10,136 nt of DNA from an uncultured Collinsella sp. (lineage in GTDB: Bacteria > Actinomycetota > Coriobacteriia > Coriobacteriales > Coriobacteriaceae), in NCBI GenBank assembly GCA_900545505.1, contig UQZC01000039.1, positions 1 through 10,136 on the forward strand, written 5' to 3'. Every line of letters begins with the position of its first letter. The first letter of the stretch is position 1. Below, piece after piece: positions 1-9,347 of this stretch. The notes beneath the pieces were generated by a model. That model saw nothing but the letters and a program-made list of their open reading frames with translations. It was not told where the DNA came from and did no database searches. The position numbers were made by a program, and so were the translations under genes.

Positions 1-65
1 GGGCGGGAATAGTCGAGCTTATGTTCAAATAAACCAGCCAAGCTGAAGCGCATGTTGGCACCCAT
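1..65 (-). CDS. Possible N-terminal fragment of an unidentified gene, running off the left edge
   Basis: Reading minus from an ATG at 65-63, the frame stays open for 21 codons to the window edge and begins MGANMRFSLAGLF. An AAAGG about 15 nt upstream is too far for a good ribosome-binding site. A second ATG at 53-51 is also possible. The strong terminator at 84-135 lies immediately upstream on the same strand, which leaves almost no room for a promoter of its own. I recognise no family in so few residues. It may be a real gene start or chance; the plus strand offers nothing better. Confidence 0.2.
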   Translation of the reverse strand, partial: MGANMRFSLAGLFEHKLDYSR

Positions 66-83
66 GGTGCCTGCGGGCAACCT

Positions 84-135
84 TTAAAACGAAAACAGGG
101 GTCGACTCCAGTCTGGCTTGGAGTCGACCCCTGTT
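84..135 (-). terminator. Intrinsic terminator of the MFS gene
   Basis: There is a perfect inverted repeat with 17-bp arms at 94-110 and 119-135 and an 8-nt loop. Read on the minus strand, the second arm runs into a T-rich stretch (TTTTCGTTTT). It begins 35 nt after the MFS stop codon at 173-171. The plus-strand reading has no T tract, so termination should act mainly on minus-strand transcripts. Confidence 0.88.
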
Positions 136-170
136 GCGTGGCAATCTATGCCAATGCAAATCGGCGCTTA

Positions 171-1451
171 TTACTTTTCAGCAGCCTTATTGAGAAAGCC
201 GGAAACGATAGCAAACGCAGCAATCATAAGGTTGCAGGCAATGCAGAAGATAAATACTCCCCGGAATGACCCTGCCATGCCGTAAACCTTCATCATGACC
301 GGCATTCCAAAAGCACCGACGACATAGCCCGCTGAGCAAACGATCGAATAGATCCTTCCAAAATCGCGTGATCCAAAGAGCGAAAGGAGAAGCATCGGCA
401 TTGCGGTTCCAACGATGGCGAACATGACATCGTTTACGCCGGCCGCGATGATGGAAACGGTCTCATTGCTTCCACCAATGATAAGAAGCAGGAAGGAAAG
501 AATGCTGACACCTGTCCATGCGACCGTTGCTTTAATAGCGCCAAGCTTGTCGCATGTTTTGCCCACGAAGGGATTTAGGAAGATATCGGAGAGTGAAGCT
601 GCCGAGACCATTAAGCTTCCTACGATAGGATTGAAACCGACCTCGCTTGCATAGGTTGGGAACAGCTGGTTCATGCAGCAGGTGAGCTGTGCCACACAAA
701 GCAGGAGGACACAGAGAATAAAAGACGGCGTTTTCGCGGCATCGCGGAGTGCCATGCCCGAAAGGACATCTTCCTGCTCATCGGCGCTGCAGCTCTCATG
801 GGTTTCGAAGGCGGTCTCTCCGTAGGGAAGCATGTTGCGATCAGAGGGTTTAAGGCGAATGATAAATGCACTCACAGGTAAAATCATAGCTGCAGAAACG
901 GCCGCAAGTACGATGTACCCCGTACGTCAGCCTTGTTGCTCGATGACCAGCGTAATGACAGGACTCAACAACAGCGTACAGAGAGAATTAACGCCCCAAG
1001 CAAGGCCGATGGCAAGACCGGACGATTTACTGAACCATTGGTCAATAACATCGGACATGCAGACGCCCGTTGTGAACGAAAAGCAGATGCCGATCACCGC
1101 GGCGGAGACGATGAACATCCAGACTTCGGTGTAGAACGCCATTGCGGCGCCGGCGGCAATAAGGACGAGTTCAACGCAAATATGCCACGGTTTGCCTATT
1201 ACTTTTGGAATGAAACGACTCAAAAGTGGAAGTCCAAGTGCAAGGCCAAGAAGAATCGCAGTGAAATAGAAAGAGAAAGAGGTGTACTCAAAGCCCAGGT
1301 CTTCACATACTGGAGCAACGAATGAGCCAGCAATGATGCTATATGTGCCAGTCGTTCCGGCGGACATTAAGCCGAGCGCAATAACGACAATCCAAGCAAA
1401 TGCGCCGCTCTCGCGGGGACGGTCTTTTTCGGCTGGTGCAGTGAGAGCCAT
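171..1451 (-). pseudogene. MFS transporter, OFA-like, interrupted by an in-frame TGA
   Basis: This reads as one 426-codon gene for a 12-helix inner-membrane carrier. The ATG at 1451-1449 is preceded by GGAGTG four to nine bases upstream, which I prefer over the longer frame starting at 1511. The N-terminal half (codons 1-174) has alternating hydrophobic helices. Codon 175 is TGA (929-927). The frame then continues unbroken to TAA at 173-171, through a hydrophilic central loop (about codons 190-225) and a second six-helix half. Around the stop the protein reads EQQG-stop-RTGY. MFS proteins very often have GWR at this point, so the ancestral codon was almost certainly TGG (Trp). The second half has an ATG at 887 but no ribosome-binding site. 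The general fold resembles oxalate/formate-antiporter-like carriers; the substrate cannot be told. Unless the stop is read through or is a sequencing error, no working carrier is made. By eye the gene is more AT-rich than the neighbouring ABC gene. Confidence 0.85.
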
Positions 1452-1481
1452 GGTCACTCCATTTCTATCGGCATTACATCC

Positions 1482-1505
1482 TATATGCCTACCGATAGGT
1501 ATATA
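1482..1505. promoter_or_regulatory. Palindromic operator-like site over the MFS promoter
   Basis: There are two 10-bp arms, TATATGCCTA (1482-1491) and TAGGTATATA (1496-1505), separated by CCGA. They are inverted copies of each other with a single mismatch. The site covers the -10 box and expected transcription start of the MFS gene and lies about 30 bp upstream of its ATG. That is where a dimeric repressor would block transcription. The regulator is not identifiable from this window. Confidence 0.55.
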
Positions 1506-1527
1506 AACCAAGGGGACTCTTCGTCAA
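1500..1527 (-). promoter_or_regulatory. Sigma-70-type promoter of the MFS gene
   Basis: On the minus strand TTGACG (1527-1522) is followed after 16 nt by TATATA (1505-1500), both close to consensus. Transcription would start near 1493, giving a leader of about 40 nt that includes the GGAG site before the ATG at 1451. The -10 box is one arm of the 1482-1505 palindrome. Confidence 0.6.
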
Positions 1528-1577
1528 GCATTAAGCGGGGAAAGGGAGTTCTTAACCTGCCGAACGGTAATTGGAAT

Positions 1578-1778
1578 CTTGCAAAATCGAGGTCTAATAC
1601 TTTTCCGAGAAGTAAACGACCGTTTTTGGACCCCCGAAGCATCGACATTTTTAGACGTCAAACCCGCAGGATTTGGCTGGCAAAACCGCAGGAAATTGCA
1701 TCTCGAAAGTGCCGATGCTTCGGGGCCCGTTTTCACTCGTTCACTTCTCGGAAAAGTATTAGACCCCGATTTCGCAAG
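1578..1778. repeat. Long foldback (inverted-repeat) element of about 200 bp
   Basis: The arms 1578-1619 and 1737-1778 pair at 39 of 42 positions. A second inner stem pairs about 1632-1651 with 1706-1725, centred on a shared CCCCGAAGCATCG. The tip near 1663-1692 holds two CCGCAGG copies. All three outer-arm mismatches are A opposite C on the plus strand, so in a minus-strand RNA they become U-G wobble pairs; at least one inner mismatch (1645/1712) behaves the same way. Small frames across the region are by-products of the repeat and resemble no protein. The element fills most of the 1512-1815 gap between two minus-strand genes. It could be a MITE-like non-autonomous mobile element, a structured RNA, or an elaborate transcript end. 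No clear target-site duplication is visible. Confidence 0.8.
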
Positions 1779-1784
1779 GGTCTC

Positions 1785-1815
1785 AATGTGACAAAGGAAC
1801 AACCCTTTTGTCACA

Positions 1816-1817
<2 letters not shown>
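1785..1817 (-). terminator. Hairpin at the ABC gene stop codon, possible terminator
   Basis: The perfect 11-bp arms AATGTGACAAA (1785-1795) and TTTGTCACATT (1807-1817) flank an 11-nt loop. The right arm includes two bases of the ABC gene's TAA (1818-1816), so on the minus strand the hairpin forms as the ribosome reaches the stop. No T tract follows, so it is not a classical intrinsic terminator. It may protect the RNA end or act together with the adjoining foldback. Confidence 0.45.
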
Positions 1818-5070
<3,253 letters not shown>

Positions 5071-5214
5071 GGACGGCAACCTCTCCCACGCGAGCGCACT
5101 CGCCCGCTCTCCCCCGCCGTTCGTATTCGACGCGTTTGTCCTACTCTATCCCCATTTTTCACCGACGCCAGTGAGGAATGTAGGGAACCGCATCAAAAAA
5201 CGAACGGGACGGCG

Positions 5215-5245
5215 CCCAAAAGAAGAGGTCCCGAGCGGGACCTCT
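5215..5245 (-). terminator. Intrinsic terminator of the redox operon
   Basis: The 9-bp arms AGAGGTCCC (5224-5232) and GGGACCTCT (5237-5245) surround a 4-nt loop. On the minus strand the stem is followed by TCTTTTGGG, a short T-rich run. It lies 79 nt beyond the stop of the thioredoxin-like lipoprotein gene (5327-5325) and isolates the operon from the ABC gene downstream. The ABC promoter must lie between about 5090 and 5215; I see no convincing -35/-10 pair there. Confidence 0.75.
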
Positions 5246-5324
5246 ATATGGTGGAGCTTATCTTGAAAGGTAGCGGACTACTTCGCACAGCGGCGCACGA
5301 TCATCGCTATGCTTTACGCGTTTT

Positions 5325-6296
5325 CTACTGCTCGCTATTCGCAATCGCCTGGTCGATAAGTTTGTTGAGTGCTGCGCGCTGCTCAGCGGAGCTGATGGCT
5401 CCCACGATTGGATCCCCTACGATGTTGCCATTCTGATCGATGACATACGTTGTCGGGAACGAGAACAAATTTGACGTAAACTTACCGGCCTCGCTATCCG
5501 ACTTGAACCAGATGTTCTTATATGTCACGCCCTTCTTGCTCAGCACGTCCTTGGCATCTGCAATCTCGCCCTTGTTGCCATCGAGCGTAAAGGAATTGAC
5601 GCCCACGACCTGGCCGCCCTTCTTGGCAAGCTCCTTATTCAGGTCCTCAAGGTCGCCCAGCTCGCCCACGCACGGCTTGCAAGTGGTGAACCAGAAGTTC
5701 ATGACGGTGACCTTGTTCTTAGCGAACAGCTCGTCGCTGCTCACGTCGTTGCCATCCAGGTCTTTGCCCGTAAAGCTGGGGAACTTCGTCGCCTCGCTCG
5801 AAGCATTGGCACCAGCCGTCATGCCAGCGGTCGAAGCGTCGACGCTCTCGCCTGAGCTCGGCGTGCTTCCACAGCCGGGGAACTCCTTCTCCAGGCTCTC
5901 GAGCTTGTCCTCGATCTCCTTGATCTGCTGCGCACCGGCCTTGAGCGTCTTAAGCTCATCCGCCGTGAACTCATCCTTGGCGCCATCGATGGTCTTGAGC
6001 AGGAAATCGCCGTAATTGCTGCCGTCCTCAATCATTGTCGAGTCTTTATTTGCCGCGTTGAATACCTTTTCCCACAGCGCGTTATCACTCGAAAAGATCT
6101 CGTTCTCCTTCTGCATGAGTTTTGCATACAACTCGGCGGCCTCGTCGGCATTGGTCGGCTTCTGCGCAGTGAGTTCTGCGATCTTAGGATCGGAGCCCGC
6201 AGATTCACTCGCATTGCCACCGGGTGCCGAGCACGCCACAAGGCACAAGGCCAATACCGGCACCATAAACAGGGCCGCAATCTTAGAAAGCTTCAT
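5325..6296 (-). CDS. Thioredoxin-fold lipoprotein, TlpA/ResA-like
   Basis: The 323-residue lipoprotein starts at ATG 6296, seven bases after GGAGG (6308-6304); an ATG at 6302 sits too close to that site. A signal peptide ends in the lipobox LVAC with the lipidated Cys at residue 22, so the protein should be anchored outside the cytoplasmic membrane. Residues about 25-165 are an acidic, mostly helical spacer with no recognised domain and an extra Cys in FPGCGS (about 142). Residues about 170-320 are a thioredoxin/AhpC-TSA fold: FWFTTCKPC carries the active CXXC (206-209) and FPTTYVID carries the cis-proline loop (about 280-287). TlpA/ResA proteins exchange thiols and disulfides on exported proteins, for example reducing apocytochromes. 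It is the last gene of the operon, 29 nt after the polyferredoxin, which is the likely electron donor. The physiological target is unknown. Confidence 0.92.
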   Translation of the reverse strand: MKLSKIAALFMVPVLALCLVACSAPGGNASESAGSDPKIAELTAQKPTNADEAAELYAKLMQKENEIFSSDNALWEKVFNAANKDSTMIEDGSNYGDFLLKTIDGAKDEFTADELKTLKAGAQQIKEIEDKLESLEKEFPGCGSTPSSGESVDASTAGMTAGANASSEATKFPSFTGKDLDGNDVSSDELFAKNKVTVMNFWFTTCKPCVGELGDLEDLNKELAKKGGQVVGVNSFTLDGNKGEIADAKDVLSKKGVTYKNIWFKSDSEAGKFTSNLFSFPTTYVIDQNGNIVGDPIVGAISSAEQRAALNKLIDQAIANSEQ

Positions 6297-6325
6297 GGTC
6301 ATTCCTCCGTTTTGTCGAAGCTTGT

Positions 6326-7207
6326 TTACTTTTTATCGGCGGTCAAGGGGAGCTTTTCCGCCGACACATCCAGGCCATAGCGATAGCTGATGGCATCGAC
6401 GGGACAGGCCCCAATGCACTTTCCGCACCGGATACATTCGGCATGATTGGGCGCGCGGACCACATCAACGTCCATCTGACAAACCTTTGAGCACTTGCCG
6501 CACGAGACACATTTGCACGCGTCAACCTGAATCCCCAACAAGGACACCCTATTCATGAGCGCATAGAATGCGCCGAGTGGACAAATCCATTTGCAGAAGG
6601 GGCGGTAGAACAAAACGCTCAGCACTACCACGGCAATGAGAACGGCAAGTTTCCAGGTAAAGAGCTGTCCCAACGCAGATCGAATGCCGGCATTGGCAAT
6701 GGCCAGAGGAATGGCGCCCTCGAGCACACCCTGCGGACAGATGTACTTACAAAAGAACGGGTCGCCCATGCCCACGTCGTTAACCACCAAGACGGGCAGC
6801 AGCACCACGGCAAACAACAGCACGACGTACTTGATGTACGTGAGCGGCTTGAGCTTTTTCGTGGAGAACTTTTTGCCGGGAATCTTATGAAGCAGCTCCT
6901 GAAGCCAGCCAAACGGGCACAGAAAGCCGCATACAAAGCGTCCCAGCAGCACGCCGAGCAAAATGAGCGTACCGGTAACGTAGTAGGAGAAGTTGAACTT
7001 AGATGAACCTACCACCGACTGGAACGACCCGATGGGGCACGCACCCGATGCCGCGGGGCACGAATAGCAGTTAAGCCCGGGTACGCAGACTGTTTTTCCC
7101 GCGCCCTGATAGATGCCGCCTTTAGCAAAGTTTGGCAGGTGAATGTTGGTGATGAGCGTTGCCGCCGCCTGAATGAATCCGCGAATTCTGGCCAAAACAT
7201 GCGACAC
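6326..7207 (-). CDS. NapH-like membrane polyferredoxin (4Fe-4S binding)
   Basis: The product is 293 residues from GTG 7207, 13 nt after the preceding gene's stop. The open frame extends upstream to 7318 only by overlapping that gene, so the shorter start is preferred although its ribosome-binding site is weak. An N-terminal cysteine cluster (CVPGLNCYSCP, then CPIGS) precedes about three to four membrane helices. Three paired motifs of the NapH/RnfH-like type follow: CGFLCP (93-98), CKYICP (153-158) and CKWICP (205-210). The C-terminus has two classical 4Fe-4S ferredoxin motifs (C233-C236-C239-C243 and C258-C261-C264-C268, each CxxCxxCxxxC). NapH-type proteins pass electrons across or along the cytoplasmic membrane. 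Between a CXXC mini-protein and a CXXC lipoprotein, the likely job here is supplying reducing power to extracytoplasmic thiols. That role is inference; family and metal sites are clear. Confidence 0.92.
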   Translation of the reverse strand: MSHVLARIRGFIQAAATLITNIHLPNFAKGGIYQGAGKTVCVPGLNCYSCPAASGACPIGSFQSVVGSSKFNFSYYVTGTLILLGVLLGRFVCGFLCPFGWLQELLHKIPGKKFSTKKLKPLTYIKYVVLLFAVVLLPVLVVNDVGMGDPFFCKYICPQGVLEGAIPLAIANAGIRSALGQLFTWKLAVLIAVVVLSVLFYRPFCKWICPLGAFYALMNRVSLLGIQVDACKCVSCGKCSKVCQMDVDVVRAPNHAECIRCGKCIGACPVDAISYRYGLDVSAEKLPLTADKK

Positions 7208-7220
7208 GGTGTTTTTTCTT

Positions 7221-7367
7221 TTATCCAATTCCGATACACTCCAAGCACAGCCTAATCGCCTTGGCCAGCACGGCATCCGCCTCGCCACGCATAACGCCAA
7301 AGCACACCATGGCCACACCGACGATCAGCAACGCAACCTGCATTACAGGTTTTATCGCTTTGAACAA
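7221..7367 (-). CDS. Small membrane protein ending in a CXXC motif (CD1871A-like)
   Basis: This is a 48-codon gene. I place the start at TTG 7367, eight bases after AGGAG (7380-7376); a GTG at 7376 overlaps that site. The protein has a short basic N-terminus (MFKAIKP), one hydrophobic helix (about residues 9-26), a polar MRGEADAVLAKAI segment and the C-terminus LCLECIGIG, where C-L-E-C is the CXXC. This matches my recollection of the CD1871A family of tiny CXXC proteins found beside 4Fe-4S NapH-like genes; I could not search to confirm. It leads the operon, and the downstream polyferredoxin starts 13 nt after its stop, suggesting translational coupling. It probably works as a membrane thiol carrier or accessory subunit of the polyferredoxin. 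Function is unproven. Confidence 0.85.
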   Translation of the reverse strand: MFKAIKPVMQVALLIVGVAMVCFGVMRGEADAVLAKAIRLCLECIGIG

Positions 7368-7400
7368 CTTGACCACTCCTTTCGTCACGCGACCTATTGG

Positions 7401-7428
7401 ACCATATCGACTATAAAATCCGTGTTAA
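7401..7428 (-). promoter_or_regulatory. Candidate promoter of the redox operon
   Basis: On the minus strand TTAACA (7428-7423) is followed after 16 nt by TATGGT (7406-7401), about 33 bp before the TTG start of the CXXC gene. Another -10-like TATAGT (7415-7410) lies between them without a good -35. The site overlaps the probable promoter of the divergent two-component operon. Confidence 0.4.
7412..7417 (+). promoter_or_regulatory. Candidate -10 box of the two-component operon
   Basis: TATAAA stands 41 bp before the response-regulator ATG. There is no recognisable -35 hexamer 16-18 bp upstream (the bases there are about GCGACC), as expected if transcription needs an activator such as the response regulator itself. 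Confidence 0.25.
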
Positions 7429-7458
7429 GCGCGATTTGAAATGTGCAAGGAGACTGTT

Positions 7459-8133
7459 ATGCGTATTTTGATCGTCGAGGACGAGCAGGCGCTGTGTGAC
7501 GCAATCGCGCGCAGCTTGCGAAACTTGGCGTACAGCGTCGACTGCTGTCACGACGGGCAGGAGGCGCTCGACCTGCTGGACGTTGAGGCCTTCGACCTCG
7601 TGGTACTCGACCTCAACCTTCCCCGTATCGACGGCATGACCGTACTCAGGGAACTTAGGAAAACCGACTGCGAGACCAAGGTGCTGATTCTGTCCGCGCG
7701 TGGCGAAGTATCCGATAAGGTCGACGGACTCGATGCCGGCGCCAACGATTACCTCACCAAGCCGTTTCATCTGGACGAACTTGCGGCAAGGATCCGCAGC
7801 CTTACCCTCAGGCGCTTCGCACAAAGCGGCATAGTATTAACCTGCGGAAAACTCAGCTTTGACACCAAGGCGCGCATCGCTTCCGTGGGCAGCGAGGCCT
7901 TATCTCTTACACGCAAGGAAACGGGAATCTTGGAATACCTGATACTTAATCAGGGGCGACCGGTAAGCCAAGAGGAGCTTATCGAGCACGTTTGGGATAG
8001 CACCGTGAACAGCTTTAGCAACGCAACCCGCGTTCACATCTCGTCACTCCGCAAAAAGCTGCGCAGCGCTTTGGGATACGACCCGATTCGTAATCGGATT
8101 GGAGAGGGCTACGTTATGGAGGATAGCGAATGA
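7459..8133 (+). CDS. OmpR/PhoB-family response regulator
   Basis: The product is 224 residues from ATG 7459, six bases after AGGAG (7448-7452); a longer frame from 7441 lacks such a site. Residues 1-115 form the receiver domain: acidic pair E7-D8, phospho-acceptor D51 in VVLDLNLPRIDG, S79 and K101 followed by P102. Residues about 125-222 form the winged-helix DNA-binding domain, with LTRKETGILEYL, SQEELIEHVW and a recognition-helix region near NATRVHISSLRKKL, ending in IRNRIGEGYVM. All catalytic positions are intact. Its stop overlaps the kinase start (ATGA, 8130-8133), so the two are translationally coupled and form a cognate pair. Targets are unknown; the divergent redox operon and the gene's own promoter are the nearest candidates. 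Confidence 0.95.
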   Translation: MRILIVEDEQALCDAIARSLRNLAYSVDCCHDGQEALDLLDVEAFDLVVLDLNLPRIDGMTVLRELRKTDCETKVLILSARGEVSDKVDGLDAGANDYLTKPFHLDELAARIRSLTLRRFAQSGIVLTCGKLSFDTKARIASVGSEALSLTRKETGILEYLILNQGRPVSQEELIEHVWDSTVNSFSNATRVHISSLRKKLRSALGYDPIRNRIGEGYVMEDSE

Positions 8134-9280
8134 AAAGGCTTTCGCTGCAATGGCGCATAACGATTATGACAGCACTGCTCACGTGTGCAGCATGCGTGCT
8201 GACGAACTGCCTGGTCGGCTATACGGGCATGCGCTACATGGATGCCATCGGCAGTGACATCTCGGCCTTTAACGCAACCGGCGAAGATTCGCCCCAGGCG
8301 TTCGACCCAACGAAAGCGGTCCCCGATGACAGGGTCACGATCGTCGTAAACGACGCACAGGAGTCTTTTGGCACGACAGCCTGGTACATCACGGCTGGAG
8401 TCACACTCCTTGGCGGCGTGCTGGCATACTTTGTGAGCGGCCGTGCACTCAAACCGCTACGGGATTTCGCCGCCCAGGTAGAGCGCGTGCAGCCTGACAA
8501 CCTAAGCGAAATCAGACTCAGTGAAGATGTGCCCACCGAGCTACAACGATGCAGCGCCTCTTTCAACGACATGATCGCCCGTCTTGGCGAAGGATTCTCT
8601 GCACAGCGTCAGTTTACCGGCAACGCCGCACACGAGCTGCGCACCCCGCTCGCCCTTATGCAAGCACAGATTGAACTATTCATCTCCGAGCACTCCGGTT
8701 TGCAACCCGAAACAGCCGAGCTGCTCGGCCTGCTACAAGAACAAACCGAGCGCATGTCTCGAATGACCAAGGTATTGCTTGAGATGAGTGAGCTCCGCAG
8801 CGTTCCTTGCGAGGACGATGTTGAACTCGGTCCCTTGTCCGAAGAGGTCCTCACTGACCTTGCGCCACTTGCCGAAAATAGGAGCATAGCCCTCAACTGT
8901 GCTGGAGACGCTTTAGTAATCGGGAGCGACACGCTCCTCTATCGGTTGCTGTTCAACCTGGCCGAAAACGCCATCCGTTACAGTCGCTCCGGCTCGACTG
9001 TCAATGTCTCCATCAGCGACAGCGACAGCCACGTGCTCCTGCGAGTCAAAGATGAGGCCCGGGAATACCCAAGCAGTACCGAGAGAGCATCTTCCAGCCG
9101 TTCTTTCGTCTAGACAAATCCCGCAGCAGGGCATACGGCGGCGCAGGACTCGGGCTAGCGCTTGTTTGGGAGATTGCAGCACTTCACGGTGGCACGGTAG
9201 AGGTCGAAACAAGTTCCGAGAACGGGACTACCATGCTCGTAAGCCTTCCAAAACGATCCGCAGCGTTAACCGAACAGTAA
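8130..9280 (+). pseudogene. Sensor histidine kinase with a -1 frameshift in the ATP-binding domain
   Basis: Restoring one base gives a 383-residue kinase. Helix 1 is about residues 11-31 and contains C19-A-A-C22 and C27. An extracytoplasmic loop of about 50 residues follows, then helix 2 (about 85-103), HAMP (about 104-158), the HisKA domain with H168 in AAHELRTPLAL, and the N box LLFNLAENAIRYS (about 273-285). The frame breaks after D308-E309. The bases at 9054-9060 read GAGGCCC where GAGGGCCC would give DEGPGIP, the G1 box. In the other frame the protein continues with FQPFFRLDKSRS, the G2 box GGAGLGLALVWEI and TVEVETSSENGTT to TAA at 9278-9280. As written, translation runs to TAG at 9111-9113, giving 327 residues without the ATP lid and G2 box. 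Such a protein should not autophosphorylate. A dropped G in a short GC run is also a common sequencing error. Confidence 0.9.
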
Positions 9281-9347
9281 AACGAAAGGGGTCCCGAGCA
9301 ACAGGAGTACAATTGCTGCATTGTTGCCACCTGATGGGAGATGGAAG

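Noticed and set aside
927..929. TGA as a sense codon (reassigned to Trp or selenocysteine)
   Set aside because: The response regulator ends in TGA in this window, no other in-frame TGA occurs in the genes here, and I see no SECIS-like hairpin directly after the codon; selenocysteine at a conserved Trp site is also implausible.
7208..7318. N-terminal extension of the polyferredoxin to an ATG at 7318
   Set aside because: It would overlap almost all of the CXXC mini-gene in another frame and gives a Cys/Trp/Arg-rich peptide unlike the family.
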